From Helicobacter sp. 11S03491-1 (GTDB taxonomy: Bacteria > Campylobacterota > Campylobacteria > Campylobacterales > Helicobacteraceae), in contig NZ_MLAO01000014.1 of NCBI RefSeq assembly GCF_002272835.1, positions 1 to 35,889 of the forward strand: a stretch of DNA of 35,889 nucleotides. The letters are read 5' to 3'. Shown one piece after another: positions 27,316 through 35,609 of this stretch. The position numbers and the translations under genes were made by a program. The number at the start of each line of letters is the position of its first letter. The first letter of the stretch is position 1. The notes beneath the pieces are model-generated. The model did no database searches, was not told where the DNA came from, and saw only the letters and a program-made list of their open reading frames with translations.

Positions 27316-27903
27316 TTAGCTCCTGAATTTTAAATCTTGATCATAGACTATCAAAAACGCTTCAATACTTTGAATTTCTCCACATAATTCAATCTCTACA
27401 GATTTTTGTAAAAAAACTTTCTTTTTGATCTCTATCTTAAATTTTTTTGCTAAATATTCCAACCTTCCCGACAAAGAATAAACGCATTCTAAATTGATAG
27501 TTTTACAAAATTCAAAAGGAATGAATACCTGTGTTTTTTTGGCTAAATCCACACATAAAAGCACACTTTTTGTATAAGCCCGCACTAACCCCCCTACTCC
27601 CAAAAGAATACCTCCAAAATACCGCACCACAATAAGCCCTATATTGATTAAATTTTCTCCTCTAAGCACATTCAAGATAGGCATACCTGAACTCCCTTTT
27701 GGCTCGCCATCATCACTGAAACGCTCATGAACTTGTCCTTGATTTAAAATCCGATAAGCATAAACAAAATGGGTGGCTTTATGATGAGAGATTTTCAATT
27801 CCTTAAGCTTCTCTTCAAACAATTCATAAGGAATCAAAAACCCCAAAAATTTTGAACCCTTCAGTTGAAATTCAGAACAAACAAGAGTCTTTAATGTATT
27901 CAT
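27316..27903 (-). CDS. YigZ/IMPACT family protein
   Basis: A 195-residue protein of the UPF0029/IMPACT family (E. coli YigZ). The signature is clear: FSDDGEPKGSSGMPILNVL followed by GLIVVRYFGGILLGVGGLVRAY (outline), with ATHFVYAYRI before it. The eukaryotic relative IMPACT modulates the translation-control kinase GCN2; bacterial members are soluble and of unresolved function, sometimes mislabelled as proline dipeptidase. The C-terminal part (about 130-195) corresponds to the small second domain of YigZ. The ATG overlaps the lipoprotein stop by four bases (ATGA), indicating coupled translation. Confidence 0.87.
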   Translation of the reverse strand: MNTLKTLVCSEFQLKGSKFLGFLIPYELFEEKLKELKISHHKATHFVYAYRILNQGQVHERFSDDGEPKGSSGMPILNVLRGENLINIGLIVVRYFGGILLGVGGLVRAYTKSVLLCVDLAKKTQVFIPFEFCKTINLECVYSLSGRLEYLAKKFKIEIKKKVFLQKSVEIELCGEIQSIEAFLIVYDQDLKFRS

Positions 27904-28514
27904 TGAAGATATATCTGCATTTTACCATTATCCAGGACCATTGAAGTTTTATTTTTGGTAACTTGAAATAACCCGTTAAAATTCCTCATAAATCTGAATT
28001 CAAAACTCATCAACTCATCAGGAGTACATAGTTTCCTTGTCATTCCTGTGTTGCCCACTTCAAGTTGTTGGCTATCTCTCCATGCATAACTCGCAAAATA
28101 ATTATTACACCCTGCAATCCCATAAATACGATGTTGTGATTGATCAAAAATCATTGTAGAGATCTCATTGATGTCCAAAAACTGCTTTTGGTTATCTTTG
28201 GGATCAGATTGTTTTTGAACTTCTTCAGCAGAATCAGGGAGGGCAGTATTTGTTTCCGGTAGCAAGGGCTGTATGGTTTGGGTATCTGTCATGGCTTGTA
28301 TTGCATCTTGTTGGGCTTGTTGGGGATCTTCTTCTTTAGACTCTGTATTTTTCATGGCTTCTGCCTTTAAAGACTGAGGGGAGAGATACTCTTTACCATC
28401 TACTACAATTTTCTCTATCTGCCAATGGGTGCGATCAATCTTACCCTCAAACATATTCCATACTGAACAACCACTCAAAAATACAATTGCTATTGCTAAT
28501 CCAACAAACCTCAT
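27900..28514 (-). CDS. META-domain lipoprotein (HslJ-like)
   Basis: Lipoprotein of 204 residues: signal peptide with lipobox LSGC (Cys16). Near the N-terminus THWQIEKIVVDGKEY is the start of a META domain, and the C-terminal half (HRIYGIAGCNNYFASY, then VGNTGMTRKLC and SFEFRFMRNFNGLFQV) is its conserved core. Between them is an unusual Gln/Glu/Pro-rich insert of about 70 residues (about 45-113), probably disordered. META/HslJ proteins are envelope proteins of unclear role, linked to novobiocin resistance and heat shock in E. coli. It is the first gene of the eight-gene operon. The ATG follows GGAG about 13 bases upstream. Confidence 0.8.
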   Translation of the reverse strand: MRFVGLAIAIVFLSGCSVWNMFEGKIDRTHWQIEKIVVDGKEYLSPQSLKAEAMKNTESKEEDPQQAQQDAIQAMTDTQTIQPLLPETNTALPDSAEEVQKQSDPKDNQKQFLDINEISTMIFDQSQHRIYGIAGCNNYFASYAWRDSQQLEVGNTGMTRKLCTPDELMSFEFRFMRNFNGLFQVTKNKTSMVLDNGKMQIYLQ

Positions 28515-28533
28515 TTGCTCTTAAACTCCTCAA

Positions 28534-28539
28534 TCTATA
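28534..28539 (-). promoter_or_regulatory. Putative -10 box for META lipoprotein operon
   Basis: Reads TATAGA (in CATTATAGAT) on the minus strand, 20 bases before the ATG. A second candidate, TATTAT, lies at 28559-28564. Both are in the 268-base divergent region shared with the outer membrane protein gene. Confidence 0.35.
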
Positions 28540-28544
28540 ATGAC

Positions 28545-28558
28545 TTTTGCTAGCAAAA
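28545..28558. promoter_or_regulatory. Perfect 14-bp palindrome upstream of META lipoprotein
   Basis: TTTTGCTAGCAAAA, an exact inverted repeat. It lies just upstream of one candidate -10 box and overlaps the start point expected from the other, a position suited to an operator. No regulator is known for it. Confidence 0.35.
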
Positions 28559-28740
28559 ATAATACCTAAACCTTGATAACAAATCAAAACCCACTTAAAA
28601 TCTCATTCTATATTTAAGTCAAATAGATTTTATCAAAAAATTAAATTTTGACAAATTTATGATATGTTACAAAAAGTAAATATATATTAAAATATTTTAA
28701 AATTTTTATAAGTTTAATTTTTTACATATCTTTTTATAAA

Positions 28741-28746
28741 TACAAT
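28741..28746 (+). promoter_or_regulatory. Putative -10 box for outer membrane protein gene
   Basis: TACAAT (with TATAAA just before it) downstream of about 60 bases of phased A- and T-tracts without a -35 box, the usual layout of Helicobacter sigma-70-type promoters. AAGGAG at 28772-28777 is the ribosome site. Confidence 0.5.
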
Positions 28747-28782
28747 CAGTCCTTAATTATTGTCAAAATTAAAGGAGATTCA

Positions 28783-29601
28783 ATGAATAAATTTTATGCT
28801 TCCATTACAATGGTTTCTTTGATAGCAAGTCTATCTTTGGGTATGGATGAAAAAGCAAAAACAGGATTTTTTGGAGGGTTAGATTTGAGTGTGGCAAATT
28901 ACCACTATAGCGATTTGCCCGACCTTGCAGGAATTGCAAGTAGCAGTGCAAGTGGTGCAAAACTTAGCGAAGTTATTGTTGGTCCTCAATCACGATCATC
29001 TTTTAACTATGGTCTTAAGGGCGGGTATCAATTTTATTTCACCCCTAAGCATGGAGTGCGCGCAACAATCCACTTCCTTATGGGGAATTATAATGGCGAT
29101 CAAAAAGCAATGATAAGCCCAACTAGTGGGGGAGGAGGCACAAGCACTAGTGGTATAAGTATCTCTAATACAGGGAGTGTCAGTTATTTTGGTCTGCGTT
29201 ATGGAGTGAGTGTAGATTATCTTTATGATTTTTATAATTCTGATAAATCAGCCATAGGTCTCTCAGCCGGTTTTGGTTATGAATTGGCTAATTATGTTGG
29301 AGGTAAAGCCAAAAATGTAGCAACAACTCCTCTCGGGGATAAAATTACTGAAGCAAAAAATTCTCTTTTTGGCACGGGCACTTATCTCAATCTGGGGACT
29401 CATTATTATTTCACCCATTCTCAAATTGAATTTGGGCTCAAAATTCCTTTTAATACGTTTGGTTCAGATTCTTATGTCGCTAATGGCGCTACAAAAAACA
29501 CAAGCGTCGATCCAAAAACTTCAAAAGCTTCAGTGGGCTATGAATATGGATTTTTGACTGTATATCCCTCTGTGCATCTTAACTATACTTATCGCTTCTA
29601 G
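28783..29601 (+). CDS. Helicobacter-type outer membrane beta-barrel protein
   Basis: A 272-residue exported protein: signal peptide of about 20 residues (MNKFYASITMVSLIASLSLG), then FFGGLDLSVANYHYSD, a typical mature start of Helicobacter OMPs, and many alternating hydrophobic strands. The C-terminus HLNYTYRF ends in the aromatic residue recognised by the BAM complex. It lacks the long extracellular domain of Hop adhesins and is nearer in size to small Hof/Hor-like barrels. A Gly/Ser/Thr-rich loop (about 110-128) may be surface exposed. No homopolymer tract that would suggest phase variation is seen in the signal region. It has its own promoter and converges on napD with one base between the stops. 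Specific function unknown. Confidence 0.75.
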   Translation: MNKFYASITMVSLIASLSLGMDEKAKTGFFGGLDLSVANYHYSDLPDLAGIASSSASGAKLSEVIVGPQSRSSFNYGLKGGYQFYFTPKHGVRATIHFLMGNYNGDQKAMISPTSGGGGTSTSGISISNTGSVSYFGLRYGVSVDYLYDFYNSDKSAIGLSAGFGYELANYVGGKAKNVATTPLGDKITEAKNSLFGTGTYLNLGTHYYFTHSQIEFGLKIPFNTFGSDSYVANGATKNTSVDPKTSKASVGYEYGFLTVYPSVHLNYTYRF

Positions 29602-29602
29602 A

Positions 29603-29944
29603 TTATTTTTTTTCCAGCCAAGAACTAATGCTCCCTCTATAGCGGACGTTTTTGGCATCAATATTTTCAATTTTTTGTGCCAGTTGATGTGGTTGCAATG
29701 GCTTTTCAAATTCCTCTTCGGAATAGCTATAGTGCATTTTAGCGCTCAATACTCCTTGAATTTGTTCTATTTTTTGCAAACTCTCAATCTCTTTGCCAAC
29801 ATCTTGGGCACTAATTACAGCAATGATAGTAGCAACTTTTAGATCACATAAGGATACCTCTACTCCATCAATACACCCTAATGCCATCATAACCTTATCC
29901 CAATACTTTGAATCTACTTTAATAATAATACTTGAAATATTCAT
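29603..29944 (-). CDS. napD: NapD chaperone for NapA maturation
   Basis: Cytoplasmic protein of 113 residues in the NapD family, which binds the Tat signal peptide of NapA and holds it back until the molybdenum cofactor is inserted. The N-terminal MNISSIIIKVDSKYWDKVM and GCIDGVEVSLCDLKVATIIAVI give the ferredoxin-like beta-alpha-beta fold. A C-terminal tail of about 30 residues (LQPHQLAQKIENIDAKN...) extends past the usual core. GGAGAAA precedes the ATG. It is the last gene of the nap operon, as in other Campylobacterota. Confidence 0.85.
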   Translation of the reverse strand: MNISSIIIKVDSKYWDKVMMALGCIDGVEVSLCDLKVATIIAVISAQDVGKEIESLQKIEQIQGVLSAKMHYSYSEEEFEKPLQPHQLAQKIENIDAKNVRYRGSISSWLEKK

Positions 29945-29960
29945 TATTTTTCTCCAAATT

Positions 29961-30479
29961 CTAACTTTTTTTATCTTTTAGGGCTATTACCTGAATACTT
30001 CCTTGTGGGCATCTGGAAATACACAACCCACAACCTGTGCAAGTCTCCAAGACATGCGGGTAAAACATACCTGCAAATTTTATAGAACCATTACAAATAT
30101 CTTTGCATGAAGAACAAATAACCCCTTGATATGCAAAACAAGATAATTCCATAATCTCTGCCCTTCCTAAAATCTTATCTTCCAAAGAAGAATCCAAAAC
30201 TCCCTCTTCTTCGTGATATTCTTCACAAATTTGAGCGCATTTTTTACAAAAAATACAACCGTTTGATTGAAAATCCAAATAAGGTATAGCACCTTTTTGT
30301 TTTATAATGATTTTTTCTTCACATACACTCACACATTCACCTTCACATTGTGCGCAAAATTCACTAGAATTTTTCTCATAAGGAAGAAAGAGGACATTAG
30401 GAGTTTTTGGAATAAATACTTCCCTCCAAGAAGTTTTTTTGGAAGTTTTTTTAAAGAGCACTCTATTTGACTCCTTCAT
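29961..30479 (-). CDS. napF: Ferredoxin-type protein NapF
   Basis: Iron-sulfur protein of 172 residues, without a signal peptide, likely cytoplasmic and helping NapA mature. The last cluster motif is canonical (CTGCGLCISRCP). The others are irregular: FCAQCEGECVSVC (CX2CX3CX3C), CIFCKKCAQICEEY (Glu in place of Pro) and CX7CX2CX3C around CSSCKDIC. The ATG at 30479 overlaps the napB end by 17 bases and lacks a ribosome site. A GTG at 30461, six codons in and just past the napB stop, has AAGGAG nine bases upstream and may be the true start. It occupies the place where C. jejuni has napL. Confidence 0.8.
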   Translation of the reverse strand: MKESNRVLFKKTSKKTSWREVFIPKTPNVLFLPYEKNSSEFCAQCEGECVSVCEEKIIIKQKGAIPYLDFQSNGCIFCKKCAQICEEYHEEEGVLDSSLEDKILGRAEIMELSCFAYQGVICSSCKDICNGSIKFAGMFYPHVLETCTGCGLCISRCPQGSIQVIALKDKKS

Positions 30480-30996
30480 TAATCACATCAAGCAAATTAG
30501 ATCTTGATTTAGCTCTTTCGGACTTAAATACAGGTGTAAAATTATTTTTTACCAAAGGCTTAGCATTTGCTTGAGGCACGTGGCATTGGGTGCAATTATA
30601 ACGACTTTGGGCTATGCCATCTTTGATTGCATGGTGATTTCTCAAATCATAGGTATGAGATTTGGGCACAGGAGTTGCTCCAACTGATTGTGCTACATCA
30701 GGAGCATGACAGCCCAAACACATATTATTATCCTGAGTAATATCTAACATCCCCTCTGTATCATGTGGGATAAGTGGAGGGGCATTTTCATAAGAACGCT
30801 CAATTTTTTGACTCTCTCCGGCAGGCGATGTACTGTATTGATAATCGCTGAGTGAAACATCTTTTTCATCAGAAACAGGAGCTTTTCTAAGCCCTAAGTC
30901 TTGAGCACTCACTTCATTTACTTCTTCTTGTGTATCTGATGAACAAGCTACCATCAACCCTGCTACCACAATCAATCCTAATATTTTAAACTTCAT
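30463..30996 (-). CDS. napB: Diheme cytochrome c subunit NapB
   Basis: Small subunit of periplasmic nitrate reductase (177 residues), passing electrons to NapA. Two haem-binding motifs, CLGCH (93-97) and CTQCH (135-139), with an IPHDTEG His at about 78 and RNHHA supplying axial ligands, are typical of NapB. The N-terminus is unusual: MKFKILGLIVVAGLMVAC followed by SSDTQEE looks like a lipoprotein signal with Cys18, rather than a simple Sec signal, and a 60-residue acidic, probably flexible segment separates it from the haem domain. If lipidated, NapB would be tied to the membrane. AAAGGAG precedes the ATG; the gene starts two bases after napH. Confidence 0.92.
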   Translation of the reverse strand: MKFKILGLIVVAGLMVACSSDTQEEVNEVSAQDLGLRKAPVSDEKDVSLSDYQYSTSPAGESQKIERSYENAPPLIPHDTEGMLDITQDNNMCLGCHAPDVAQSVGATPVPKSHTYDLRNHHAIKDGIAQSRYNCTQCHVPQANAKPLVKNNFTPVFKSERAKSRSNLLDVINEGVK

Positions 30997-30998
30997 TA

Positions 30999-31904
30999 TT
31001 ATCTCCTTTTAATTAAATTAACTATTCCATACTGCAATGCTTTATCATCACACACTTCAATACATCTGCCACATTTAATACAAGCCATATCAGCGACAGC
31101 ACTGCTGTGTTTGCCTACCATATGCAATACTTGATTTTCTGAACATACCTGCACACATTTCATACATCGTGTGCATTTATCAAAATCATATTTCACACGC
31201 CAAATACTATACTTGCCAATCAAGCTAAAAATAGCTCCTACCGGACAAATGTGCCCACAAAATCCATTTTTTAACAACAATAAATCAAACAAAAAAACCA
31301 CCAACACGCCCAAAAACCCTATTCCCATTCCAAAAACAATACCCCGATAAAGCATTCCAATAGGGTTTATCATTTCAAAAACAGCTACACCAAAGACAAA
31401 ACTAAGCAACAAACTTAAAAATAAAACACCATATTTAGCATTTCGATTTAATTGAATTTGCTTGGGCAAATAACTCAAACCCGTGATTCTTCTAAGATAA
31501 CCTGCCAAATCTGTTGCCAAATTCAAAGGGCAAACATAACTACAATAAGCCCTTCCAAAAAATACCCCATAAACAACGATCACAAGAAGCAATCCCAGAT
31601 AAATATCCCATGCCAAAACCCCTCCTGCCAAAATCAACTCCAATGCTCCAAGAGGATCACTCATTGGAATGACTCCAAAGATTTTAGAACTACTTAAATT
31701 TCCCTGCAAAATAGGTAAAAAAGTTGTTTTTGTTTTTCCTATGGCTAAATTTTTACCCTCATAATCAAAGCCGCCGATATTGCCTTGATAAACTATGTGA
31801 GACTTCCCTAACACTGATATCCACGAAGCATTACCTAAAAAAAATAAAATCAAAATCCCAATCTGAAAAATACGTCTAAGAATCAAAAATCTATATTTAA
31901 CCAT
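30999..31904 (-). CDS. napH: Quinol-oxidising membrane ferredoxin NapH
   Basis: Inner membrane iron-sulfur protein of about 301 residues that, with NapG, takes electrons from menaquinol and passes them to the periplasmic enzyme. Four main hydrophobic segments (about 8-30, 90-112, 150-175, 190-212); two CX3CP motifs (CSYVCPLN, CGHICPVG) near the cytoplasmic face; then two 4Fe-4S motifs, CTRCMKCVQVC and CIKCGRCIEVC, with Asp or Ser where Pro is usual. I prefer the ATG at 31904, which overlaps the napG TGA by one base; a GTG one codon earlier (31907) is also in frame. No napC exists here, so NapGH is the likely quinol route, as in Wolinella and Campylobacter. Confidence 0.92.
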   Translation of the reverse strand: MVKYRFLILRRIFQIGILILFFLGNASWISVLGKSHIVYQGNIGGFDYEGKNLAIGKTKTTFLPILQGNLSSSKIFGVIPMSDPLGALELILAGGVLAWDIYLGLLLVIVVYGVFFGRAYCSYVCPLNLATDLAGYLRRITGLSYLPKQIQLNRNAKYGVLFLSLLLSFVFGVAVFEMINPIGMLYRGIVFGMGIGFLGVLVVFLFDLLLLKNGFCGHICPVGAIFSLIGKYSIWRVKYDFDKCTRCMKCVQVCSENQVLHMVGKHSSAVADMACIKCGRCIEVCDDKALQYGIVNLIKRR

Positions 31905-32668
31905 CACAATCCCCCATTATTGAGATAATCTGTCGGATTATCCGAGGATCTTTTGATGTTTATAGGGGTATGTCTATTTTCATCTTCTACCCATGTCTGA
32001 ATATAGCCCGGCGCTGTTTTTCCAAGCACAAACTCATGGGGCAAAACCCTAATAGATGCAACCTGAGTTATACATGCTTGCTCACATTTGCCACATCCGG
32101 TACAAATGCCATTATCTACCATCGGAAGCAATAAGGCGTGCTTATGTGTATTTTTATTTCTTTTATATTCCAAATACAAAGCCTTATCTATCAAAGGACA
32201 GGCACGGTAGCACGCATCACATTGAATACCCCCATAGGCAATACAATGTTTTGTATCAATGATGGCTACACCCATTCTTGCTTGATTAATATTGAGACTA
32301 TCTCCATCTTTAAGAAGATTTTTATCCAAAGCACCACTAGGACAAGCCTTCAAACAAGGAATATCCTCACACATATAGCAAGGTATTTCTCGTGGAGTAA
32401 AATATGGAATACCCACAACAATACCATCTTGAGGCTGCGCAAGCTTCAGAGTATAATAAGGACAAGCTTCTACGCACATGCCACACTTAATGCAGCTTTT
32501 TAAAAACTCATCTTTTTGCCTAGCTCCCGGAGGAAGTAAAAAAGGTGCGGATGCTTTCGCCTCATGAACATATGCGCTCCACACCAATCCCCCTACTGCT
32601 ATCATTCCGGCAGTCTGAAATATTTTGACAAGATTTTTGCGTCTGCTTAAATCAAAGCCTTTTTTCAT
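31904..32668 (-). CDS. napG: Periplasmic ferredoxin NapG
   Basis: Tat-exported iron-sulfur protein of 254 residues that works with NapH in electron transfer from menaquinol to nitrate reductase. The signal carries the twin arginine SRRKNLVK (Arg9-Arg10) and a hydrophobic stretch ending near AKASA (about 40). Sixteen Cys form four 4Fe-4S sites: C59/62/65/69, C97/100/105/109, C142/150/153/157 and C199/202/205/209, all present. The gene starts nine bases after napA and shares a base with napH; the order napA-napG-napH is the epsilonproteobacterial one. Confidence 0.94.
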   Translation of the reverse strand: MKKGFDLSRRKNLVKIFQTAGMIAVGGLVWSAYVHEAKASAPFLLPPGARQKDEFLKSCIKCGMCVEACPYYTLKLAQPQDGIVVGIPYFTPREIPCYMCEDIPCLKACPSGALDKNLLKDGDSLNINQARMGVAIIDTKHCIAYGGIQCDACYRACPLIDKALYLEYKRNKNTHKHALLLPMVDNGICTGCGKCEQACITQVASIRVLPHEFVLGKTAPGYIQTWVEDENRHTPINIKRSSDNPTDYLNNGGL

Positions 32669-32677
32669 TGCAAACTC

Positions 32678-35473
32678 TTAGGCTTTATAGACTTTAACAG
32701 CACATTTTTTAAAATCTGTCTGCTTTGATAATGGACAAGTTGCGTCTAAACAGACTTTATTGATATAAACATTTTCATCAAACCAAGGGATATAAACAAG
32801 TCCTTTTGGAGGTTTATTCCTGCCTCTTGTATCAATCCTTGCTTTTACTTTTCCTCTTCTACTCTCTACCCAAATTACTTCATCTTGTTTAAATCCATTT
32901 TTACTTGCATCATCGGGATTCATATAACACAAAGCCTCAGGCATTGCACGATAAAGCTCCGGAACTCTCATTGTCATTGTCCCACTATGCCAATGCTCTA
33001 ACACCCTACCCGTAGCAAGCCACATTGGATATTCAGAATCCGGCATTTCACAAGGATCCATATAAGGACGGAAAAATATTTTTGCTTTATTTTTAATAGA
33101 AACTTTTTGCTCTGAAGGCTTGAATAAATCACCCTTTAGCATAGAAGCATCTTTGTGCCCATAAAAAACAATTTCTTTTCCATCACCATATTTTCTTGCA
33201 TAAGGATCGTATTTGGCATTAAATCTCCAGGGTGTTTCTTTTCCATCTACTACAGGCCATTTTAACCCTCTAACCTTATGATAAACATCAAACATAGCTA
33301 AATCATGTCCATGTCCAATTCCAAATTTACGATACTCTTCCCAAAGATATTTCTGAATAAAAAATCCATACCCGGAAAAAGGCTTACCATCAGAACCCAA
33401 AACATTTCTTTCATCTCCAAATACTTCAGAATTCAAAGCTCCATTTTGAAGCAAAGGCTCTTGGATACTAAACTTTTTGGCATCTTCGTTAGCAAAAAGC
33501 ACTTCAAAAAGTGTTGTATTCGGAGTATATCCCATACTTTTTGCCTCATCTAAGACCGGTTGCATACCAAGATCTTTATATTCTTTATTCCAAACATCTT
33601 TAAGTTTAAATCGCTTAGCAAATTCTAGAATCTGCCATGTATCACTCATCGCATTTCCTTGTGGAAGAACTTGTTGTTTCCAATGCTGTGATCTCCGCTC
33701 TGCATTTCCATAAGCACCCCATTTTTCATAAATCATTGCAGTAGGCAAAATCAAATCAGCTACTTTGGCAGAAATGCCCGGATAACAATCACTCACAATA
33801 ATAAAATTATCCATTTCTCTAGCAGCCTTTATCCAATGATTAGCATTGGCAGTATTTTGCCAAGGATTATTGACTGCCACCCAAAGCCACTTAATCTTGC
33901 CATCTTCCAAATCTCTCATCATTGTAAGATAAGGAGAACCCGGCTTTGGATTGATAGTACCCTGTGGCAAATGCCAAATTTTTTCAGCAATTTCGCGATG
34001 TTTTGGATTGGTAACAACCATATCTGCAGGCAAACGATGCGCAAAAGTCCCTACTTCTCTTGCAGTCCCACAAGCGCTTGGTTGTCCTGTCAAAGAAAAA
34101 GCTCCATTTCCGGGTTTAGCTTGTTTGCCAAGAAGCATATGTACCATATAACTTTGTTCATTTACCCAAGAACCTCTTTGGTGTTGATTAAATCCCATTG
34201 TCCAGAAACTCACAACTTTGCGATTTTTTTCAATATATAAATTTGCAAGATCTTGAAGTTTCTTTTTAAAGCTTGCTAAATCTTCATCTTCATTACCCTT
34301 AGCAAGTTTGGCAACAAAATCCAGAGTATAAGGTTCTAAAGCCTTTTTAAATTCATCAAAACTAATTTCCCAATGAGCATCTGCTTTTGAAGCATCCATT
34401 TTCATTTGTTCCCCGGCTTTGAGACCCAGATATTGTAATGCAATAGCTTCATTTTCACTCACTGCTTTTGAAACTTCTTTGGCTACAATTTCTTTCTCTT
34501 TGGAATTGAAACCTTTGTGATTAGGATCATTTCTCATTCCATAGCCAATATTGACAAACCCGGTGCTAAAAACACAATTTTGTTTAACAAATTCATTATC
34601 AATCGCCTCAGGGTGATTATAAACGATTTCTCTAGCAATATAATTCCAAATAGCCAAATCTGTAGATGGTCTGAATACAATCTCAATATCTGCCAAATCT
34701 GAAGTTCGATTAGTGAAAGTAGTTAAATTAACAAGCCTTACTTTTGAGGCATCACTGAGTTTCCTATCGGTAACGCGACTCCAAAGAATGGGGTGCATTT
34801 CTGCCATATTCGCTCCCCAAGTAATTACAGTATCGGTTAGTTCAATATCATCATAGCAACCCGCAGGTTCATCAATCCCAAAAGTCTGCATGAACCCAAT
34901 TACTGCACTCGCCATACAATGTCTGGCATTTGGATCAATATTATTACTTCTAAAACCTGCTTTCATTAATTTTAAAGACGCATAACCCTCAGGAATCGTG
35001 TATTGACCACTTGCCATTAATGCTACTCCTGCGGGTCCATAAGCATTATAAGTCTTCCTAAATTGCTTTTCCATCTCATCAAAGGCTCTCTGCCAACTAA
35101 TAGGGGCAAAATTTCCTTTTTTGTCAAATTCACCTTTTGTATTCATACGCATAAGAGGTTGATTTAAGCGATCAGCTCCATACATGATTTTGGCACAAAA
35201 ATATCCTTTTATGCAATTCAATCCCCGATTTACCGGAGCTTTAGGATCTCCTTTGACAGCCACAATTTTCTTATCTTTTGTAGCTACCATAATCCCACAA
35301 CCTGTTCCACAAAATCTACAAGTTGCCTTATCCCATTTCCAATCTTTTTGTGCTATATCTGCTTGAGCATGAAGCATATTTGGAATTGCTATCCCTACGC
35401 TAGATGCTGCAGAAGCTATGGCTGCTGCCTTAATAAAATCCCGTCTTGATAAACTTTGTTGTTTTGAAGTCAT
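32678..35473 (-). CDS. napA: Periplasmic nitrate reductase catalytic subunit NapA
   Basis: Molybdenum enzyme of 931 residues reducing nitrate to nitrite in the periplasm. A Tat signal ([16 protein letters not shown], cleavage near HAQA at about 37) is followed by the 4Fe-4S ligands C52, C55, C59 and C87, and by the Mo-coordinating cysteine C186 in NARHCMASA. Further Mo-bisMGD contacts such as the [10 protein letters not shown] and [11 protein letters not shown] segments are present. The protein is about 100 residues longer than E. coli NapA, with extra sequence between about 300 and 400, as in Campylobacter and Wolinella. AGGAGA precedes the ATG. First gene of the nap operon, behind an FNR-like site. 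Confidence 0.97.
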   Translation of the reverse strand: MTSKQQSLSRRDFIKAAAIASAASSVGIAIPNMLHAQADIAQKDWKWDKATCRFCGTGCGIMVATKDKKIVAVKGDPKAPVNRGLNCIKGYFCAKIMYGADRLNQPLMRMNTKGEFDKKGNFAPISWQRAFDEMEKQFRKTYNAYGPAGVALMASGQYTIPEGYASLKLMKAGFRSNNIDPNARHCMASAVIGFMQTFGIDEPAGCYDDIELTDTVITWGANMAEMHPILWSRVTDRKLSDASKVRLVNLTTFTNRTSDLADIEIVFRPSTDLAIWNYIAREIVYNHPEAIDNEFVKQNCVFSTGFVNIGYGMRNDPNHKGFNSKEKEIVAKEVSKAVSENEAIALQYLGLKAGEQMKMDASKADAHWEISFDEFKKALEPYTLDFVAKLAKGNEDEDLASFKKKLQDLANLYIEKNRKVVSFWTMGFNQHQRGSWVNEQSYMVHMLLGKQAKPGNGAFSLTGQPSACGTAREVGTFAHRLPADMVVTNPKHREIAEKIWHLPQGTINPKPGSPYLTMMRDLEDGKIKWLWVAVNNPWQNTANANHWIKAAREMDNFIIVSDCYPGISAKVADLILPTAMIYEKWGAYGNAERRSQHWKQQVLPQGNAMSDTWQILEFAKRFKLKDVWNKEYKDLGMQPVLDEAKSMGYTPNTTLFEVLFANEDAKKFSIQEPLLQNGALNSEVFGDERNVLGSDGKPFSGYGFFIQKYLWEEYRKFGIGHGHDLAMFDVYHKVRGLKWPVVDGKETPWRFNAKYDPYARKYGDGKEIVFYGHKDASMLKGDLFKPSEQKVSIKNKAKIFFRPYMDPCEMPDSEYPMWLATGRVLEHWHSGTMTMRVPELYRAMPEALCYMNPDDASKNGFKQDEVIWVESRRGKVKARIDTRGRNKPPKGLVYIPWFDENVYINKVCLDATCPLSKQTDFKKCAVKVYKA

Positions 35474-35518
35474 TGTTTCTCCTAGAGTTATTGGTATTTA
35501 AAATACTCTAGTTAATAT

Positions 35519-35524
35519 TCTATA
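35519..35524 (-). promoter_or_regulatory. Putative -10 box for the nap operon
   Basis: Reads TATAGA (in TTATAGAATATT) on the minus strand. A start about seven bases downstream would place the FNR-like palindrome centre close to -40. Confidence 0.45.
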
Positions 35525-35544
35525 ACGCGTAAGATTCAAAGTGC

Positions 35545-35558
35545 TTGACTCATATCAA
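35545..35558 (-). promoter_or_regulatory. FNR/CRP-type palindrome upstream of napA
   Basis: Minus strand reads TTGAT-ATGA-GTCAA, one base off the FNR consensus TTGAT-N4-ATCAA. The centre lies 78 bases before the napA ATG and about 40 bases from the inferred start, the class II activator position. A CRP/FNR-type nitrate or low-oxygen regulator (such as the Nss proteins of Wolinella and Campylobacter) is the natural candidate. Confidence 0.5.
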
Positions 35559-35609
35559 CCTGCTTTAATTTTCTCCTATCCTTATCTCTTACTCTATCTT
35601 ACTTTGATT

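Noticed and set aside
32138-32503. 121-codon plus-strand open frame
   Set aside because: Antisense to napG, which has all sixteen cluster cysteines; no family pattern.
33836-34240. 134-codon plus-strand open frame
   Set aside because: Antisense to napA; no ribosome site or recognisable domain.
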